The notes under the pieces are model-generated. The model searched no databases and was not told the origin of the DNA. It saw nothing but the letters and a program-made list of their open reading frames with translations. Positions 53,768 to 62,819 of a stretch of DNA of 64,000 nt are shown piece by piece (the first letter of the stretch is position 1; every line of letters starts with the position of its first letter). Location: contig NZ_JBLBVM010000049.1 of NCBI RefSeq assembly GCF_047250385.1, positions 79,271-143,270 on the forward strand. Reading direction: 5' to 3'. Origin of the DNA: Glaciecola sp047250385 (GTDB lineage: Bacteria; Pseudomonadota; Gammaproteobacteria; Enterobacterales; Alteromonadaceae). The position numbers and the translations under genes were made by a program.

Positions 53768-55228
53768 TCACTTTGCATTGGATCCTGATGGTTTATTTGT
53801 TGCTCTAGCGTCGATTAAAATTAATTGTTCATCTTGTTTAAGCTCCAAATCCTTCAAAACCTTTATAAGTCTGCTCAACTCGGAATCTGTGAAATATAGA
53901 ATCACTTTAATTGACTTTTTAGTTTGATTTGCAGCCTTATAAACTTCAACTTGTTTAGCTAAATTTTGCCTAAGCTTGCTGTTACTTGCTAATTTAAATT
54001 CTACCAATGTACTGTCTTTGGAGCCTCTTGAGATTTTGTAATCTACTGGCCCTCGACCGTTATTTACCTCTGCATTGACGTCATCTTCAGCTGCATACCA
54101 AGTAAGTCGAAAGATCAACTGCAAGTCTGATTCTCTTTTAACTGGCTCCCCTTTAACATAAAATAAGCGGTAACCATCATTACTTTCAATGACTTGCTTT
54201 AGGAACATAATTCGATTATGTGCTTCATCAAACGTATCGCCTTTTTGTGAATAAAATACTTTCTCCGCTCGAAGTATCTCAACGAGATTAGTAACCAGCC
54301 GAATAAAAATAATTTCTGTTTCTTCTACTTTTTGCTCGCTTAGCGCAACAGCTTCATCACCATGCTCCTCTTTATATCGAATGTAATGATCAATAAGAAC
54401 TGGAAATTTTCGAAGTGTTCGCGATATCGCCTCATTGGTCTCTCGTCTATTCGCGCTTTCGGGAATCTGACGAAGAAGATAGTCATTTATTTGTGCTCGG
54501 AGCTCTAAATTCGGTATTGATTCAGCTATCTCGTCAAAATCGCCTATAATATCGTGCTTATTAATCCACGCATCATCTTTGGTAAGAATATCTTTCGGGG
54601 TAAGCAGAACAAAGTCGCCGTCAATGTAGGGAAGTGTGTATGTTTTGGCATTCCACCTTCTAGTATTGTAATCAAAATTAGAATGTTTGACGCTAACCTT
54701 TTTACATCTGGAATCGTCTAGTTGGTTTAAGGCGAATGTCTGTGTGTATTCGCAAATAAAGCCTTTTATTAGATTGGTTGTAAAATCACTAATGCTGTCT
54801 TTACCAACTCCGTCTTTAATAAGACACAGCTTTTCAAGGTGACTGCTTTGTGTTATCTGTTCTGCACCAAAATCATTGAATATTGTACTTAAATTATCAT
54901 TCAGTGCGGCCGCAAAATTCGGCCCTAGACCTAGGCCTCCATTTCCTATTTTGCTATAGCCAAGCCAATTCTGTTTAACTTCTGGAAAAAGAAACCAATG
55001 CCTAATGAGTCCTTTTGATATAGGTCCTTTGTCTGACATCGCTCTCAGGAAAGTAATGTACTTTATAATTTCTTGATGAAGTGCTTCGTATTTGTTTTCA
55101 TAACTACTGAATAGCAAAAACGGATCAATAAACACTGGGAGATCATTGATCAATGAAATATTGAAAGCCCCATATTGATCAAGCTCTTCCTTAGAAACTC
55201 CAAAATAATCAGAAAAGTATATATTCAT
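53768..55228 (-). CDS. Protein with C-terminal PD-(D/E)XK nuclease-like domain
   Basis: I do not recognise the N-terminal two-thirds of this 486-residue protein (YFGVSKEELDQYGAFNISLINDLPVFIDPFLLFSS; IKGFICEYTQTFALNQLDD). The C-terminal ~110 residues look like a PD-(D/E)XK nuclease: RGPVDYKISRG (Asp near 394), then TLVEFKLASNSK (Glu-x-Lys near 409), then QVEVYKAANQTKKSIKVILYFTD. It lies 194 bp upstream of the SIR2 gene on the same strand within the transposon. It may be a separate defence gene or a third part of the SIR2-HerA module. Confidence 0.72.
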   Translation of the reverse strand: MNIYFSDYFGVSKEELDQYGAFNISLINDLPVFIDPFLLFSSYENKYEALHQEIIKYITFLRAMSDKGPISKGLIRHWFLFPEVKQNWLGYSKIGNGGLGLGPNFAAALNDNLSTIFNDFGAEQITQSSHLEKLCLIKDGVGKDSISDFTTNLIKGFICEYTQTFALNQLDDSRCKKVSVKHSNFDYNTRRWNAKTYTLPYIDGDFVLLTPKDILTKDDAWINKHDIIGDFDEIAESIPNLELRAQINDYLLRQIPESANRRETNEAISRTLRKFPVLIDHYIRYKEEHGDEAVALSEQKVEETEIIFIRLVTNLVEILRAEKVFYSQKGDTFDEAHNRIMFLKQVIESNDGYRLFYVKGEPVKRESDLQLIFRLTWYAAEDDVNAEVNNGRGPVDYKISRGSKDSTLVEFKLASNSKLRQNLAKQVEVYKAANQTKKSIKVILYFTDSELSRLIKVLKDLELKQDEQLILIDARATNKPSGSNAK

Positions 55229-55697
55229 TCGATCCCTCTTTTGAATTTAATAGGTAAATTGCGAGTGCGCAATATCCCAAAACTGACTCATTGATAATTA
55301 GTCGCTAGTTTTCAATACACACCACACCATATTTAAGACTGAACCTCAGTCTGTAGCGTCCGCTTTGGGTTGGAAAACTGACATTAATCCAGACTATCAG
55401 ACAATTTCTAATATGTCTGCAATATCGCTCTTTGCTGCCTGTCAGGTTAAGTCAAAACTTCTCAGAAAGAATGTCAGATCAGATATGAGCTACTGCAACT
55501 AATGCGGATTAATAACAAGTTGTTGTTAACACCAATGCAATTATTAGTAATCATATTGCGCCAAGTAAAAGTGTTTCCGCGACTTCATAAGTTAATATAG
55601 TTTTGTTATTAAATGGTGGTGAGCTATCACTTTAAAACAATGTTTTTTACTAGCAAATCAAATCAGGTTTGTCGCAATTGCTTTCGGTTTAAATTAA
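55229..55697. other. Gene-free stretch between nuclease and second tniQ genes
   Basis: I find no ORF or RNA here. About 55365-55410 carries GTCCGCTTTGGGTTGG and ACTGACATTAATCC, a pattern that recurs between genes in related marine gammaproteobacteria. It probably contains the promoter of the cargo genes and separates them from the tns operon. TGTC-containing motifs near 55440 and 55478 are too diverged to call. Confidence 0.5.
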
Positions 55698-57125
55698 CTA
55701 TATTTTCACAGGAAAGCTGTGTGATCGAAGCGTATTAAACAACCATGCATTGTCATTTTTGTATAACCACATGTAATCGGCATAGCACTTTTTTTTCACT
55801 TCTTTGACTCGCAAATGTTTTAAGTCGCCTATTGTCACTAGTAGATTATCTCTGCTCTGTTGCCGTTTGCGATAATTCCGAATTCGGCGCCGCAGAAATT
55901 TTATTTCTGGTTGTCCCGACAAAACTTGCTCCACGTCTGATATGGAAACGCCAAGCTGCAATGATATTCTCTCAGTAGGTAATCCCACCATCAACTTGAT
56001 GGTGATTAACCGCTCTGTTGTATGATCCACCTGACGTTTCATCGAGGTTAATTGAACGCCCTGTCTTTTTGCAATATTTCTCACAGTTGCCGCGCTTGCG
56101 TTGGCGCGTTTCACTATCTGGCGCAGTGACAAGTTTTGATTCAAATACTGCTTCACTTTATTGTGCTTAGCTTTATCAATATCTGACTGTTTTGGCAGCT
56201 CTGGCAGATTTTGGTTATCGACAATAGTTGATGTATTACTATAGTTAACAACAAAATCACCGAAGTGTTCGAATAAAAAAGTAATAATAAGGACATGCTT
56301 AATCGGATGATGGCTGGAATTACCAGAATAAAACACATTCGCTGGAAAGCCATGCTCACTCTGCTCAGAAAGTAGTTGCGAAACTCTCTCGTCTTTCGCT
56401 TTCAACGAGACGAAGTACTCTGACATTTCGGTGAACCATTTACTCAAATTAATGGATTTGGTAGTTGCTAACCTTCGACCAACAAGTCTTGCAGCATATC
56501 CTTTTAAAAGTTTACCGTTGTCAAAGTTACTACTATTTAAAAGATCTCTACTTATGTCAGCAATCTTCATCGCTACAGCGTCAAACTTATAGTCGATGGG
56601 TTTGCTATGTTCAGGAAATAACAAATGCTTGCGTCGTCTAGGCACACGTATCAATTTACACTTGTGCTCTGCACATACGCTCACTAATGGTAGCTGGTGT
56701 GCTCTAAGCCAATAGGTTTCCCCATATGCAAATTTCTGATTATTAGCGCACATGGGACAATATTTCAAATGACTTTCATCCGCTAAACGATTGGCTAGCA
56801 ATCCTAGCGCTTTAAAAGCGCCACTACTGTCGCCCCTTAGCAACGTCGATAATGCCCGTTGCCTAGCTCGCTTGTTTGCAAACATAGAGTAGTATGGAAA
56901 CAGCGAGTGTTGTTGAAGTAGTTCGTCGCAACTACACTGCATTTTCTCGGCAAGCAAAGGAAGAAAAGAAGGCAGCGCTGAATCCAGTTGTAGATTTTTG
57001 TTTTGAAACACATTTTGCGAGCTGCGTGACATAGATATTGAAATGTCATGTAAAACCAACCGCGCAGCCATACTGTATACAGTCTCGTCTCTATAGCGTC
57101 TTGGAGCGTATTGGAGCAGCTCCAT
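55698..57125 (-). CDS. TniQ/TnsD-family target selection protein with C-terminal helix-turn-helix
   Basis: This 475-residue protein starts like TniQ (LLQYAPRRYRDETVYSMAARL) and has the family's zinc module KYCPMCANNQKFAYGETYWLRAHQLPLVSVCAEHKCKL (residues ~145-185). The C-terminal 150 residues contain helix-turn-helix-like segments (LNQNLSLRQIVKRANASAATVRNIAKRQG and LPTERISLQLGVSISDVEQVL), as in TnsD proteins that bind a fixed attachment site. Its start shares one base with the stop of a small ORF (TAATG). It is likely the homing factor of this element. Confidence 0.87.
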   Translation of the reverse strand: MELLQYAPRRYRDETVYSMAARLVLHDISISMSRSSQNVFQNKNLQLDSALPSFLPLLAEKMQCSCDELLQQHSLFPYYSMFANKRARQRALSTLLRGDSSGAFKALGLLANRLADESHLKYCPMCANNQKFAYGETYWLRAHQLPLVSVCAEHKCKLIRVPRRRKHLLFPEHSKPIDYKFDAVAMKIADISRDLLNSSNFDNGKLLKGYAARLVGRRLATTKSINLSKWFTEMSEYFVSLKAKDERVSQLLSEQSEHGFPANVFYSGNSSHHPIKHVLIITFLFEHFGDFVVNYSNTSTIVDNQNLPELPKQSDIDKAKHNKVKQYLNQNLSLRQIVKRANASAATVRNIAKRQGVQLTSMKRQVDHTTERLITIKLMVGLPTERISLQLGVSISDVEQVLSGQPEIKFLRRRIRNYRKRQQSRDNLLVTIGDLKHLRVKEVKKKCYADYMWLYKNDNAWLFNTLRSHSFPVKI

Positions 57126-57223
57126 TAACTTTTCCCCGAGACATAAAAATCATGAATAGGAAAAATATTCTGCGACATCATAACTGGGTCAATTAGGCCG
57201 TTGCACCAAGCACTCTGTTTCAT
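57125..57223 (-). CDS. Small 32-residue ORF coupled to the second tniQ
   Basis: Between the two tniQ genes lies a 33-codon frame that is too short for routine gene calls. It has a strong Shine-Dalgarno (GGAGGGAG, four bases before the ATG at 57223) and starts MKQSAWCNGLIDPV. It ends FYVSGKS followed by TAA, whose last base is the first base of the tniQ ATG. It may be a leader peptide that controls tniQ translation by coupling, or a small protein of its own. I see no known family. Confidence 0.6.
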   Translation of the reverse strand: MKQSAWCNGLIDPVMMSQNIFPIHDFYVSGKS

Positions 57224-57253
57224 TGACTCCCTCCTAAATGTTGTAATATCTGC

Positions 57254-58237
57254 TTAGGCCGAAATTGGCATCATGTTGGCTTCAACCTCCCATCGAAAAT
57301 CATCCCAATCTGTCGTTGAATCAAAGGCGATGAGCATATCCTCTTCATCTAAAAAGGCGTAAATCAACATCAAATACCACATTGGATGCATTTGATTGTT
57401 CTTGTTCAGCATGTGATAAATGCCTGTCATAGATGTTAGTGGGGGTAGCATCGATATTGCTTTATCAAAGGTGAAAAATGGCAGGATTTCGGGCGTATTA
57501 ATTGCTTCCGAAAATTTTGTATGTAATTGAGATAATCGTCGTCCGTTGTGTGAGTGACGAGTCATATTTTTCGCAACATTCAGTTTTTGCTTTAGCGCAC
57601 AGATTAGGCGTTTTTTTTGTTCTCGGTGCGGCAATTGACGCAACGTGCACACAATCTTCGCCAAAAGCCTATCTACCTCAATTTCCTGTGTGGATGCCGG
57701 AATAGAGGACTCTCCAATAGGAGGAAGCGAGAATTTTGCAGAGGTATAGTATATCAACAGGGTGTTGTGCTTAGGACAAGTGCGTTGATAATACCGTTGA
57801 TGTGAAGCATGCCAATACGATGTTCCATGTTGCTTTACTTCTTCATTAGCGCATTCAGGACAATATCGCCAGCCTCTATCTGTAGCCACATACAACGATA
57901 GCTTCCAATTCATTGTGCTAAGTGACTCAAGAGAATCAGCCAAAGTTTTCGTATTATTGGCTTTGGCAGCCCACATACCGTAGTCCATAACATTGCTATG
58001 TCGCTTCAATAGCGTATCAACTGATTCCAAGCCACTGAAATGACAAAACAAACTCTCGTAAGCAGGCACCCAGCAGTTAATAGGTGTATCAAAAAAAGAT
58101 TGTTTATGCCTGACTTTGATGTGATGTTCTATTTCCTTGTAATATGTCAGCAGGAAAGCTCTATACACCACACTAGCAAGATGTTCATCAGGCAAAGGGG
58201 TTGGATAGTAGTTAAACACGTGCCTGACCATTTTCAT
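57254..58237 (-). CDS. TniQ-family protein (first copy)
   Basis: This 327-residue protein has the TniQ opening FNYYPTPLPDEHLASVVYRAF, a zinc-binding module RYCPECANEEVKQHGTSYWHASHQRYYQRTCPKHNTLLI (residues ~135-175) and an IYHMLNKNNQMHPMWYLMLIYAFL helix common in TnsD. It is shorter than the second copy and lacks its C-terminal helix-turn-helix repeats. It overlaps the end of tnsC by 26 bases. It links the target to TnsC. Confidence 0.88.
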   Translation of the reverse strand: MKMVRHVFNYYPTPLPDEHLASVVYRAFLLTYYKEIEHHIKVRHKQSFFDTPINCWVPAYESLFCHFSGLESVDTLLKRHSNVMDYGMWAAKANNTKTLADSLESLSTMNWKLSLYVATDRGWRYCPECANEEVKQHGTSYWHASHQRYYQRTCPKHNTLLIYYTSAKFSLPPIGESSIPASTQEIEVDRLLAKIVCTLRQLPHREQKKRLICALKQKLNVAKNMTRHSHNGRRLSQLHTKFSEAINTPEILPFFTFDKAISMLPPLTSMTGIYHMLNKNNQMHPMWYLMLIYAFLDEEDMLIAFDSTTDWDDFRWEVEANMMPISA

Positions 58238-59720
58238 AAGTTAGGACGATGCTGTCCGCATCGATGTGCTCTTCTCCCTCAACAATCCGTTCAATATGAT
58301 GAGCCTCCTTAGGCTGGCGTTTTGTTGTTCTTGGATTTTTTGTTTTTGTTTGTTCGACCTCTTTAGCAACACCAAATGCTTCGTCGTCTGTATTATTTTT
58401 TGGAGCGCCGTCACCAGTATCCTGACCGCTTTCTGTAACAGGTGAAGGACCAATGACATACATTTTAAGGGAATCTTTGAGAGAGCTATCCAACGTAGCA
58501 AAACGCGTTTTGTACACATTGTTCAAAAAATCGGTTAGCGCCTCATTTTGCTTCATTCCTTGACCGCTGAGTTTGGCATGAAGACTCCGAAGAAAGGAAA
58601 CGGCCAAGAAAACCATTGCCTTGATAACGCCCGCACACAAAATCAAAAAGTGACGTTTAAATGCTTCATCAATGGCAAGCTCCCCCTTAAACACAGTATC
58701 TGGGAAAAACACCTCAAAAAACTTATCGACGTATTTTGTATTACGTTGCCATAGATGAAAGGTGATATGGCAGGCAGAAGATAATCGACTGGACAACTGC
58801 AAAGGCGTCGCTTCAGCATTCGGAAGCTTCAAGTTATTATAGAATTGATTTAGCGCTTCAGAGGTTGTCGAAACGATGATGGGCACGCCAACTTGGTTAA
58901 ACAGCGCCTCCAATTCAGGTAATGTTGGTAGGTCGTTTTCTCTATCCTTTTTTGCAGATTTGGGACGGTTCAAGATATATTGCATTTCATCTATATGGAT
59001 CACACCAATGTGATGTTTAAGGCAAGCTAGCTGCATAGCATTGAGGTATTGAAAAGGTTTAAGACTAGAACTCAAAGAATCTTCGCTGGCCTTATATCCC
59101 AATACTCGATCCAACTCAGCGAAAAATGCCAATGCTAAAGCAGTTTTGCTCTTGGAATTAGTCATATCAATACTGATATAAAACACCTGTTCCGTGATAA
59201 AGGGTTTTCCTTTGTAACCTTTATGCATAGTGACTTGATCAAAAAATAACTTGAACAAACGTCGCACGCTCCTTGATTTCCCTAGACCACTTTGGCCCGA
59301 AATCAGAATGGACTGTGATTCTCCTTCGCCATCATCATCTATATTATCGGCCGACAGCTCCCAATGTTTTCCAGCTTTCAAATGATAAGCGAGATCATGA
59401 GTCATTGCGACCGTATGGGCTGCCAAAGGATTGACTTCACCGTAATATCGACGGACCAGTGAATAGATCATTTCATACAATAGATAGCATTGTGGTATTG
59501 AGAAGAAAGACTTTTCTAATTCTAATACGTCGTCCAGCGCGTCCATACGCGGACTTGAAAAGAAATCTTCAGGTAGTGGAACCGACTTTTCAATACGATC
59601 ATTAAACGCCTGTTTATTCAAAAAAGCGGGCATCGCTTCTACTAAAGGATTACCCGAGTATTTCTGTTTAAGCTCATCTCGGTAGTGAGCGGTCTTTTTT
59701 GTTACAATATGACGTGACAT
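58212..59720 (-). CDS. tnsC: Transposition regulator ATPase TnsC
   Basis: TnsC is the AAA+ ATPase that joins the target-recognition protein to the TnsAB transposase. This 502-residue protein has Walker A in ILISGQSGLGKSRSVRRLF (about residue 141) and Walker B in IGVIHIDEMQYILNRPKS (about 238), and IIVSTTSEALNQFYN fits the sensor region. The gene starts one base into the tnsB stop codon (TGATG), which couples translation. The tail (about 430-500) is charged and low in complexity. Confidence 0.92.
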   Translation of the reverse strand: MSRHIVTKKTAHYRDELKQKYSGNPLVEAMPAFLNKQAFNDRIEKSVPLPEDFFSSPRMDALDDVLELEKSFFSIPQCYLLYEMIYSLVRRYYGEVNPLAAHTVAMTHDLAYHLKAGKHWELSADNIDDDGEGESQSILISGQSGLGKSRSVRRLFKLFFDQVTMHKGYKGKPFITEQVFYISIDMTNSKSKTALALAFFAELDRVLGYKASEDSLSSSLKPFQYLNAMQLACLKHHIGVIHIDEMQYILNRPKSAKKDRENDLPTLPELEALFNQVGVPIIVSTTSEALNQFYNNLKLPNAEATPLQLSSRLSSACHITFHLWQRNTKYVDKFFEVFFPDTVFKGELAIDEAFKRHFLILCAGVIKAMVFLAVSFLRSLHAKLSGQGMKQNEALTDFLNNVYKTRFATLDSSLKDSLKMYVIGPSPVTESGQDTGDGAPKNNTDDEAFGVAKEVEQTKTKNPRTTKRQPKEAHHIERIVEGEEHIDADSIVLTYENGQARV

Positions 59721-61957
59721 CAGCAGATATACTCCTCATCATCATTAGTTCCAGTGGATTGGTTTTCAATGTTAGTTTTCGATACATCGCTATCTACCCC
59801 CATTAATTTTAGGTAACGATCCGCTCGCTCAATTTGCTCGTTTTCTCGCATTTGAAAATTCAACACATCAATGCCGTCAGGGAACGAGATACGACAATTC
59901 ACAGGAGCGTATTGATAAAAATCCTCACCCTGTGCGACGAGCGTTTGTACCTCTGTTTCGTAGTTAATGAGCGCTTGCGCATTTTGATGTTCCAAATCTT
60001 GTTTTATCTGCGCGTCTTTATGTTGCTCAGCTTGCGCTTGAGATAAGGTCATACCTCTGAATTTTTCATAATCGTCATGAATTTCTATCTGGTGCAAAAC
60101 GCCGACACCATCCCGTACGTATATCTGGTCTACGGAACCCTTAAAAGCAATGACCTCAATATCAAATGCTCCATGAAATTCCGCTTGGTCGAACCAGCCC
60201 TGCTTGATAGCCCATTGATTTTTGTATCCAAGTTTATTCAGCCGAATCTCTCTGGGGTTTACTGTTGCAGTATGTTTGCGCATTAACACCCATACTTTCT
60301 GGGAGAGCTGCTGCGGTGATGTAGGTGGTCTGCCGTAGGCTTCATGATTCATGAGATATTGCCACATCGCTGAAGGCACAGGTTTTACGCTGTTGGAGGC
60401 CATTTCGTGGGTGATGAGTCTGGGTCGAAAATGAGTTGTGTTATGAATAGTAATAGCTCGGATCACCAACGCATGGAGCCCTTCTAAAAATATAATTGGA
60501 TGATTTGCAGGGTGTTGGATACTGGGATTGCGATCTTTAGTTACTTTTCCTTGTAGGTTCTCTAGAAAACCTTGCATGATGTGCAAAACTTTCTCTGACG
60601 TCCCCTTCCCTTTGGGTTGACCCGGTGCATTAATACTAAAATCATTAATTTCAATTTCATCACCATTAATGATTCGCTGGATAATTTGTTTTAAGTACTC
60701 AACCCCATTATCTGCCCGAATCCCCTCAGGCACGTGTTGTACCGGCCAGTCCTCCGAGTCGATATCAACGCCATACTGCGATGCGTATTCTTGTTTATCG
60801 CGCATGCAATTGATAAGAGCTTCCGCAATGTTCTCCCAAACTGGCGGGGCAAACGATAGCGAGTACCCCATAATCTCTTCAGTTGCTACACAAACAATCA
60901 TACACAGATAGACTTTCCCGACGGTCTCTCTTTTATTTGGTTCAAGTGGGTTAGCAAGGTATACAGGAAGGGGAGTGCTATCTATTTCACAGACCTGTCC
61001 AGCTCTAAATACTCCTTCATTTGCCTTACCTTTAGTTTGACGAGAGCGGTTGATCGCCTCTTTAATGCCATCTGTCAGTACCATCATCTCATTTGGCATA
61101 ACAGCTTTATGAAAAACTCGGTAAAACTGCCGTTTAGTTAATCTTTGATTTTCATTGAGAAGCAAAGCGGGAAATTGTTTACCATTCTTAACAACCCATC
61201 CCTTGTCAGAGGCATGATCTCTATCGAATAAGGTTCTTATACGCTTAATTTGGAATTTACCGTCTTTCTTTTCAATGCCATTGGCAAATGCAATTTCTCG
61301 TATTTTTTGAATGTCGTCTGGCTGATACATTCTGGATCCGGAGTTAGTAGGGTTTCCACATGACTTTGTTTTAGGACCTGTTTTAGAATCGGCTTTATAT
61401 GAACGAGGCTCTTTCCCGCAATTCTCGTATTTAACGAGTATCAGCGCATTTTTATGACAGCCAAGGGATATAAATCGATTAAGCGGTCGAATAATTTCCT
61501 TTCCATTATTATTGGGATTACAGCCTAATGCTTCTGCATGTGCTTTGATTTCTTTATTTAGCTTCCCGGCCAGATATTGATAGATTTTTTCAGGTGTAGT
61601 GAAAGGCTCAATCAACTTGAAGGCATAGTCACGACGTTCCTTCTTTCTTGAATATTTCAAACTTAATTCATGGTCAGATAATAACCATATATTTGGCTCT
61701 ACGAAGCTTAATGCATAGCCATCATCGTCTGTTTTGTAATTAAACAGTGAACTAAATTTGTTTCGATTAAAAATCCGAGGTTTACTAGGCTCACGCTTAG
61801 CCTCAAATTGAGTTAAGTTAGTGACAACCAGAATTTCATTACCATCCTCATCCTGAACTATATGACTCAACAGAAAATCATCATCTTTGCCAAATTCGCC
61901 TGCATAAAAATCAATACCAGTGTCGGAAAGGTTAAATAAGTCGTAAAGGTTCGCCAT
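59720..61957 (-). CDS. tnsB: Transposase TnsB (DDE/Mu family)
   Basis: TnsB binds the transposon ends and joins the 3' ends to target DNA. The 745-residue protein has an integrase core with the acidic triad in QVCEIDSTPLPVYL (Asp near 322), EGIRADNGVEYL (Asp near 417) and PKGKGTSEKVLHI (Glu near 453). N-terminal helix-turn-helix regions (for example TRIRTLFDRDHASDKGW-like segments) precede it, and a beta-barrel and coiled tail follow. It begins 20 bases after the tnsA stop. Confidence 0.94.
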   Translation of the reverse strand: MANLYDLFNLSDTGIDFYAGEFGKDDDFLLSHIVQDEDGNEILVVTNLTQFEAKREPSKPRIFNRNKFSSLFNYKTDDDGYALSFVEPNIWLLSDHELSLKYSRKKERRDYAFKLIEPFTTPEKIYQYLAGKLNKEIKAHAEALGCNPNNNGKEIIRPLNRFISLGCHKNALILVKYENCGKEPRSYKADSKTGPKTKSCGNPTNSGSRMYQPDDIQKIREIAFANGIEKKDGKFQIKRIRTLFDRDHASDKGWVVKNGKQFPALLLNENQRLTKRQFYRVFHKAVMPNEMMVLTDGIKEAINRSRQTKGKANEGVFRAGQVCEIDSTPLPVYLANPLEPNKRETVGKVYLCMIVCVATEEIMGYSLSFAPPVWENIAEALINCMRDKQEYASQYGVDIDSEDWPVQHVPEGIRADNGVEYLKQIIQRIINGDEIEINDFSINAPGQPKGKGTSEKVLHIMQGFLENLQGKVTKDRNPSIQHPANHPIIFLEGLHALVIRAITIHNTTHFRPRLITHEMASNSVKPVPSAMWQYLMNHEAYGRPPTSPQQLSQKVWVLMRKHTATVNPREIRLNKLGYKNQWAIKQGWFDQAEFHGAFDIEVIAFKGSVDQIYVRDGVGVLHQIEIHDDYEKFRGMTLSQAQAEQHKDAQIKQDLEHQNAQALINYETEVQTLVAQGEDFYQYAPVNCRISFPDGIDVLNFQMRENEQIERADRYLKLMGVDSDVSKTNIENQSTGTNDDEEYIC

Positions 61958-61977
61958 ATTACAAAACTCTCATATTG

Positions 61978-62757
61978 CTAAAGCAACCGAACTGGCTGGT
62001 GATATTCAAGTTTTCGGCTCAAATCGAGTTTGATTTTCAGCCGTAGCACGCAATTAGCAAATAACACATTAGCCTGACGCGTTGTGATCTCAAGGACATT
62101 TCCTGCATCTCTTAGGAGATTTGTCAGCGCAGCAAGAGGAGTTATTTTCACTTGCGTTAAGAACACTCGAACAAACATATCTATCAAGTCATCAGCTAAT
62201 GAGTGTTGATACCAAGCGGATAGATTTATCAAGTTATATGCCTTCATTTTTGAAATATGCATTCGCTCAACCAAATCGAATGTAATATCAAAACGATCCC
62301 AATATAATGCCTCAAGCTTTAATTTTTGATCCGTTCGCCAATCTTCATCTAGGTTTACCTGATACTTAAAACTATAAGCTAATCGGGCTTGTCTTCCATT
62401 CTCGTCTGATACAATGACTAACAGGTCGGTGGTGCAAACTTTCAATTCACCGGTTTCGTGATCTCTTGGGTGGATCCAGCGTTCTTGCTCGCAAATTTCT
62501 AAAGTTATCTGTAAATCAAGAGCGTACTGCTCTTTAATTTCAATTACGTTAGGTTGATAAATCAAATTGATGTAGCCGTGCTTTTCAGTCTGCGACAGCA
62601 GTAATATATCTCGCCCAGTCTTCGGGCATTTAAAAATAGAACGAGTGCCAGCAGACATGAAACTTGCACTTAAGTAAGGCCTATATTCCCCTTTTGCTTG
62701 CGCTTCATTGAACGCTTTAATTTTTCGGTTGTTTGCTTCTGAGTTGAATAATTTCAC
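61978..62757 (-). CDS. tnsA: Transposon endonuclease TnsA
   Basis: TnsA cuts the 5' strands at the transposon ends so that Tn7-like elements move by cut-and-paste. The restriction-endonuclease-like fold shows its catalytic residues: Glu in VIEIKEQYALDL (about residue 75), Asp in VCTTDLLVIVSD (about 110) and Lys in LAYSFKYQVN (about 131). The C-terminal half would contact TnsC. The start codon is GTG. It is the first gene of the tns operon. Confidence 0.9.
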   Translation of the reverse strand: MKLFNSEANNRKIKAFNEAQAKGEYRPYLSASFMSAGTRSIFKCPKTGRDILLLSQTEKHGYINLIYQPNVIEIKEQYALDLQITLEICEQERWIHPRDHETGELKVCTTDLLVIVSDENGRQARLAYSFKYQVNLDEDWRTDQKLKLEALYWDRFDITFDLVERMHISKMKAYNLINLSAWYQHSLADDLIDMFVRVFLTQVKITPLAALTNLLRDAGNVLEITTRQANVLFANCVLRLKIKLDLSRKLEYHQPVRLL

Positions 62758-62772
62758 ATCTGTTCTGCCTTC

Positions 62773-62819
62773 TGATCAAAATTTGATCAAAATATAGTCA
62801 AGCGATCCAAACTCTGCAA
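62773..62819 (-). promoter_or_regulatory. tns operon promoter with TGATCA operator-like repeats
   Basis: On the minus strand TTGCAG (62819-62814) and TATATT (62796-62791) are 17 bp apart and act as -35 and -10. Two TGATCA palindromes (62784-62789 and 62773-62778) with AAATT between them lie at the transcription start. They could bind a repressor of transposition, perhaps TnsB or a host factor. Confidence 0.55.
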
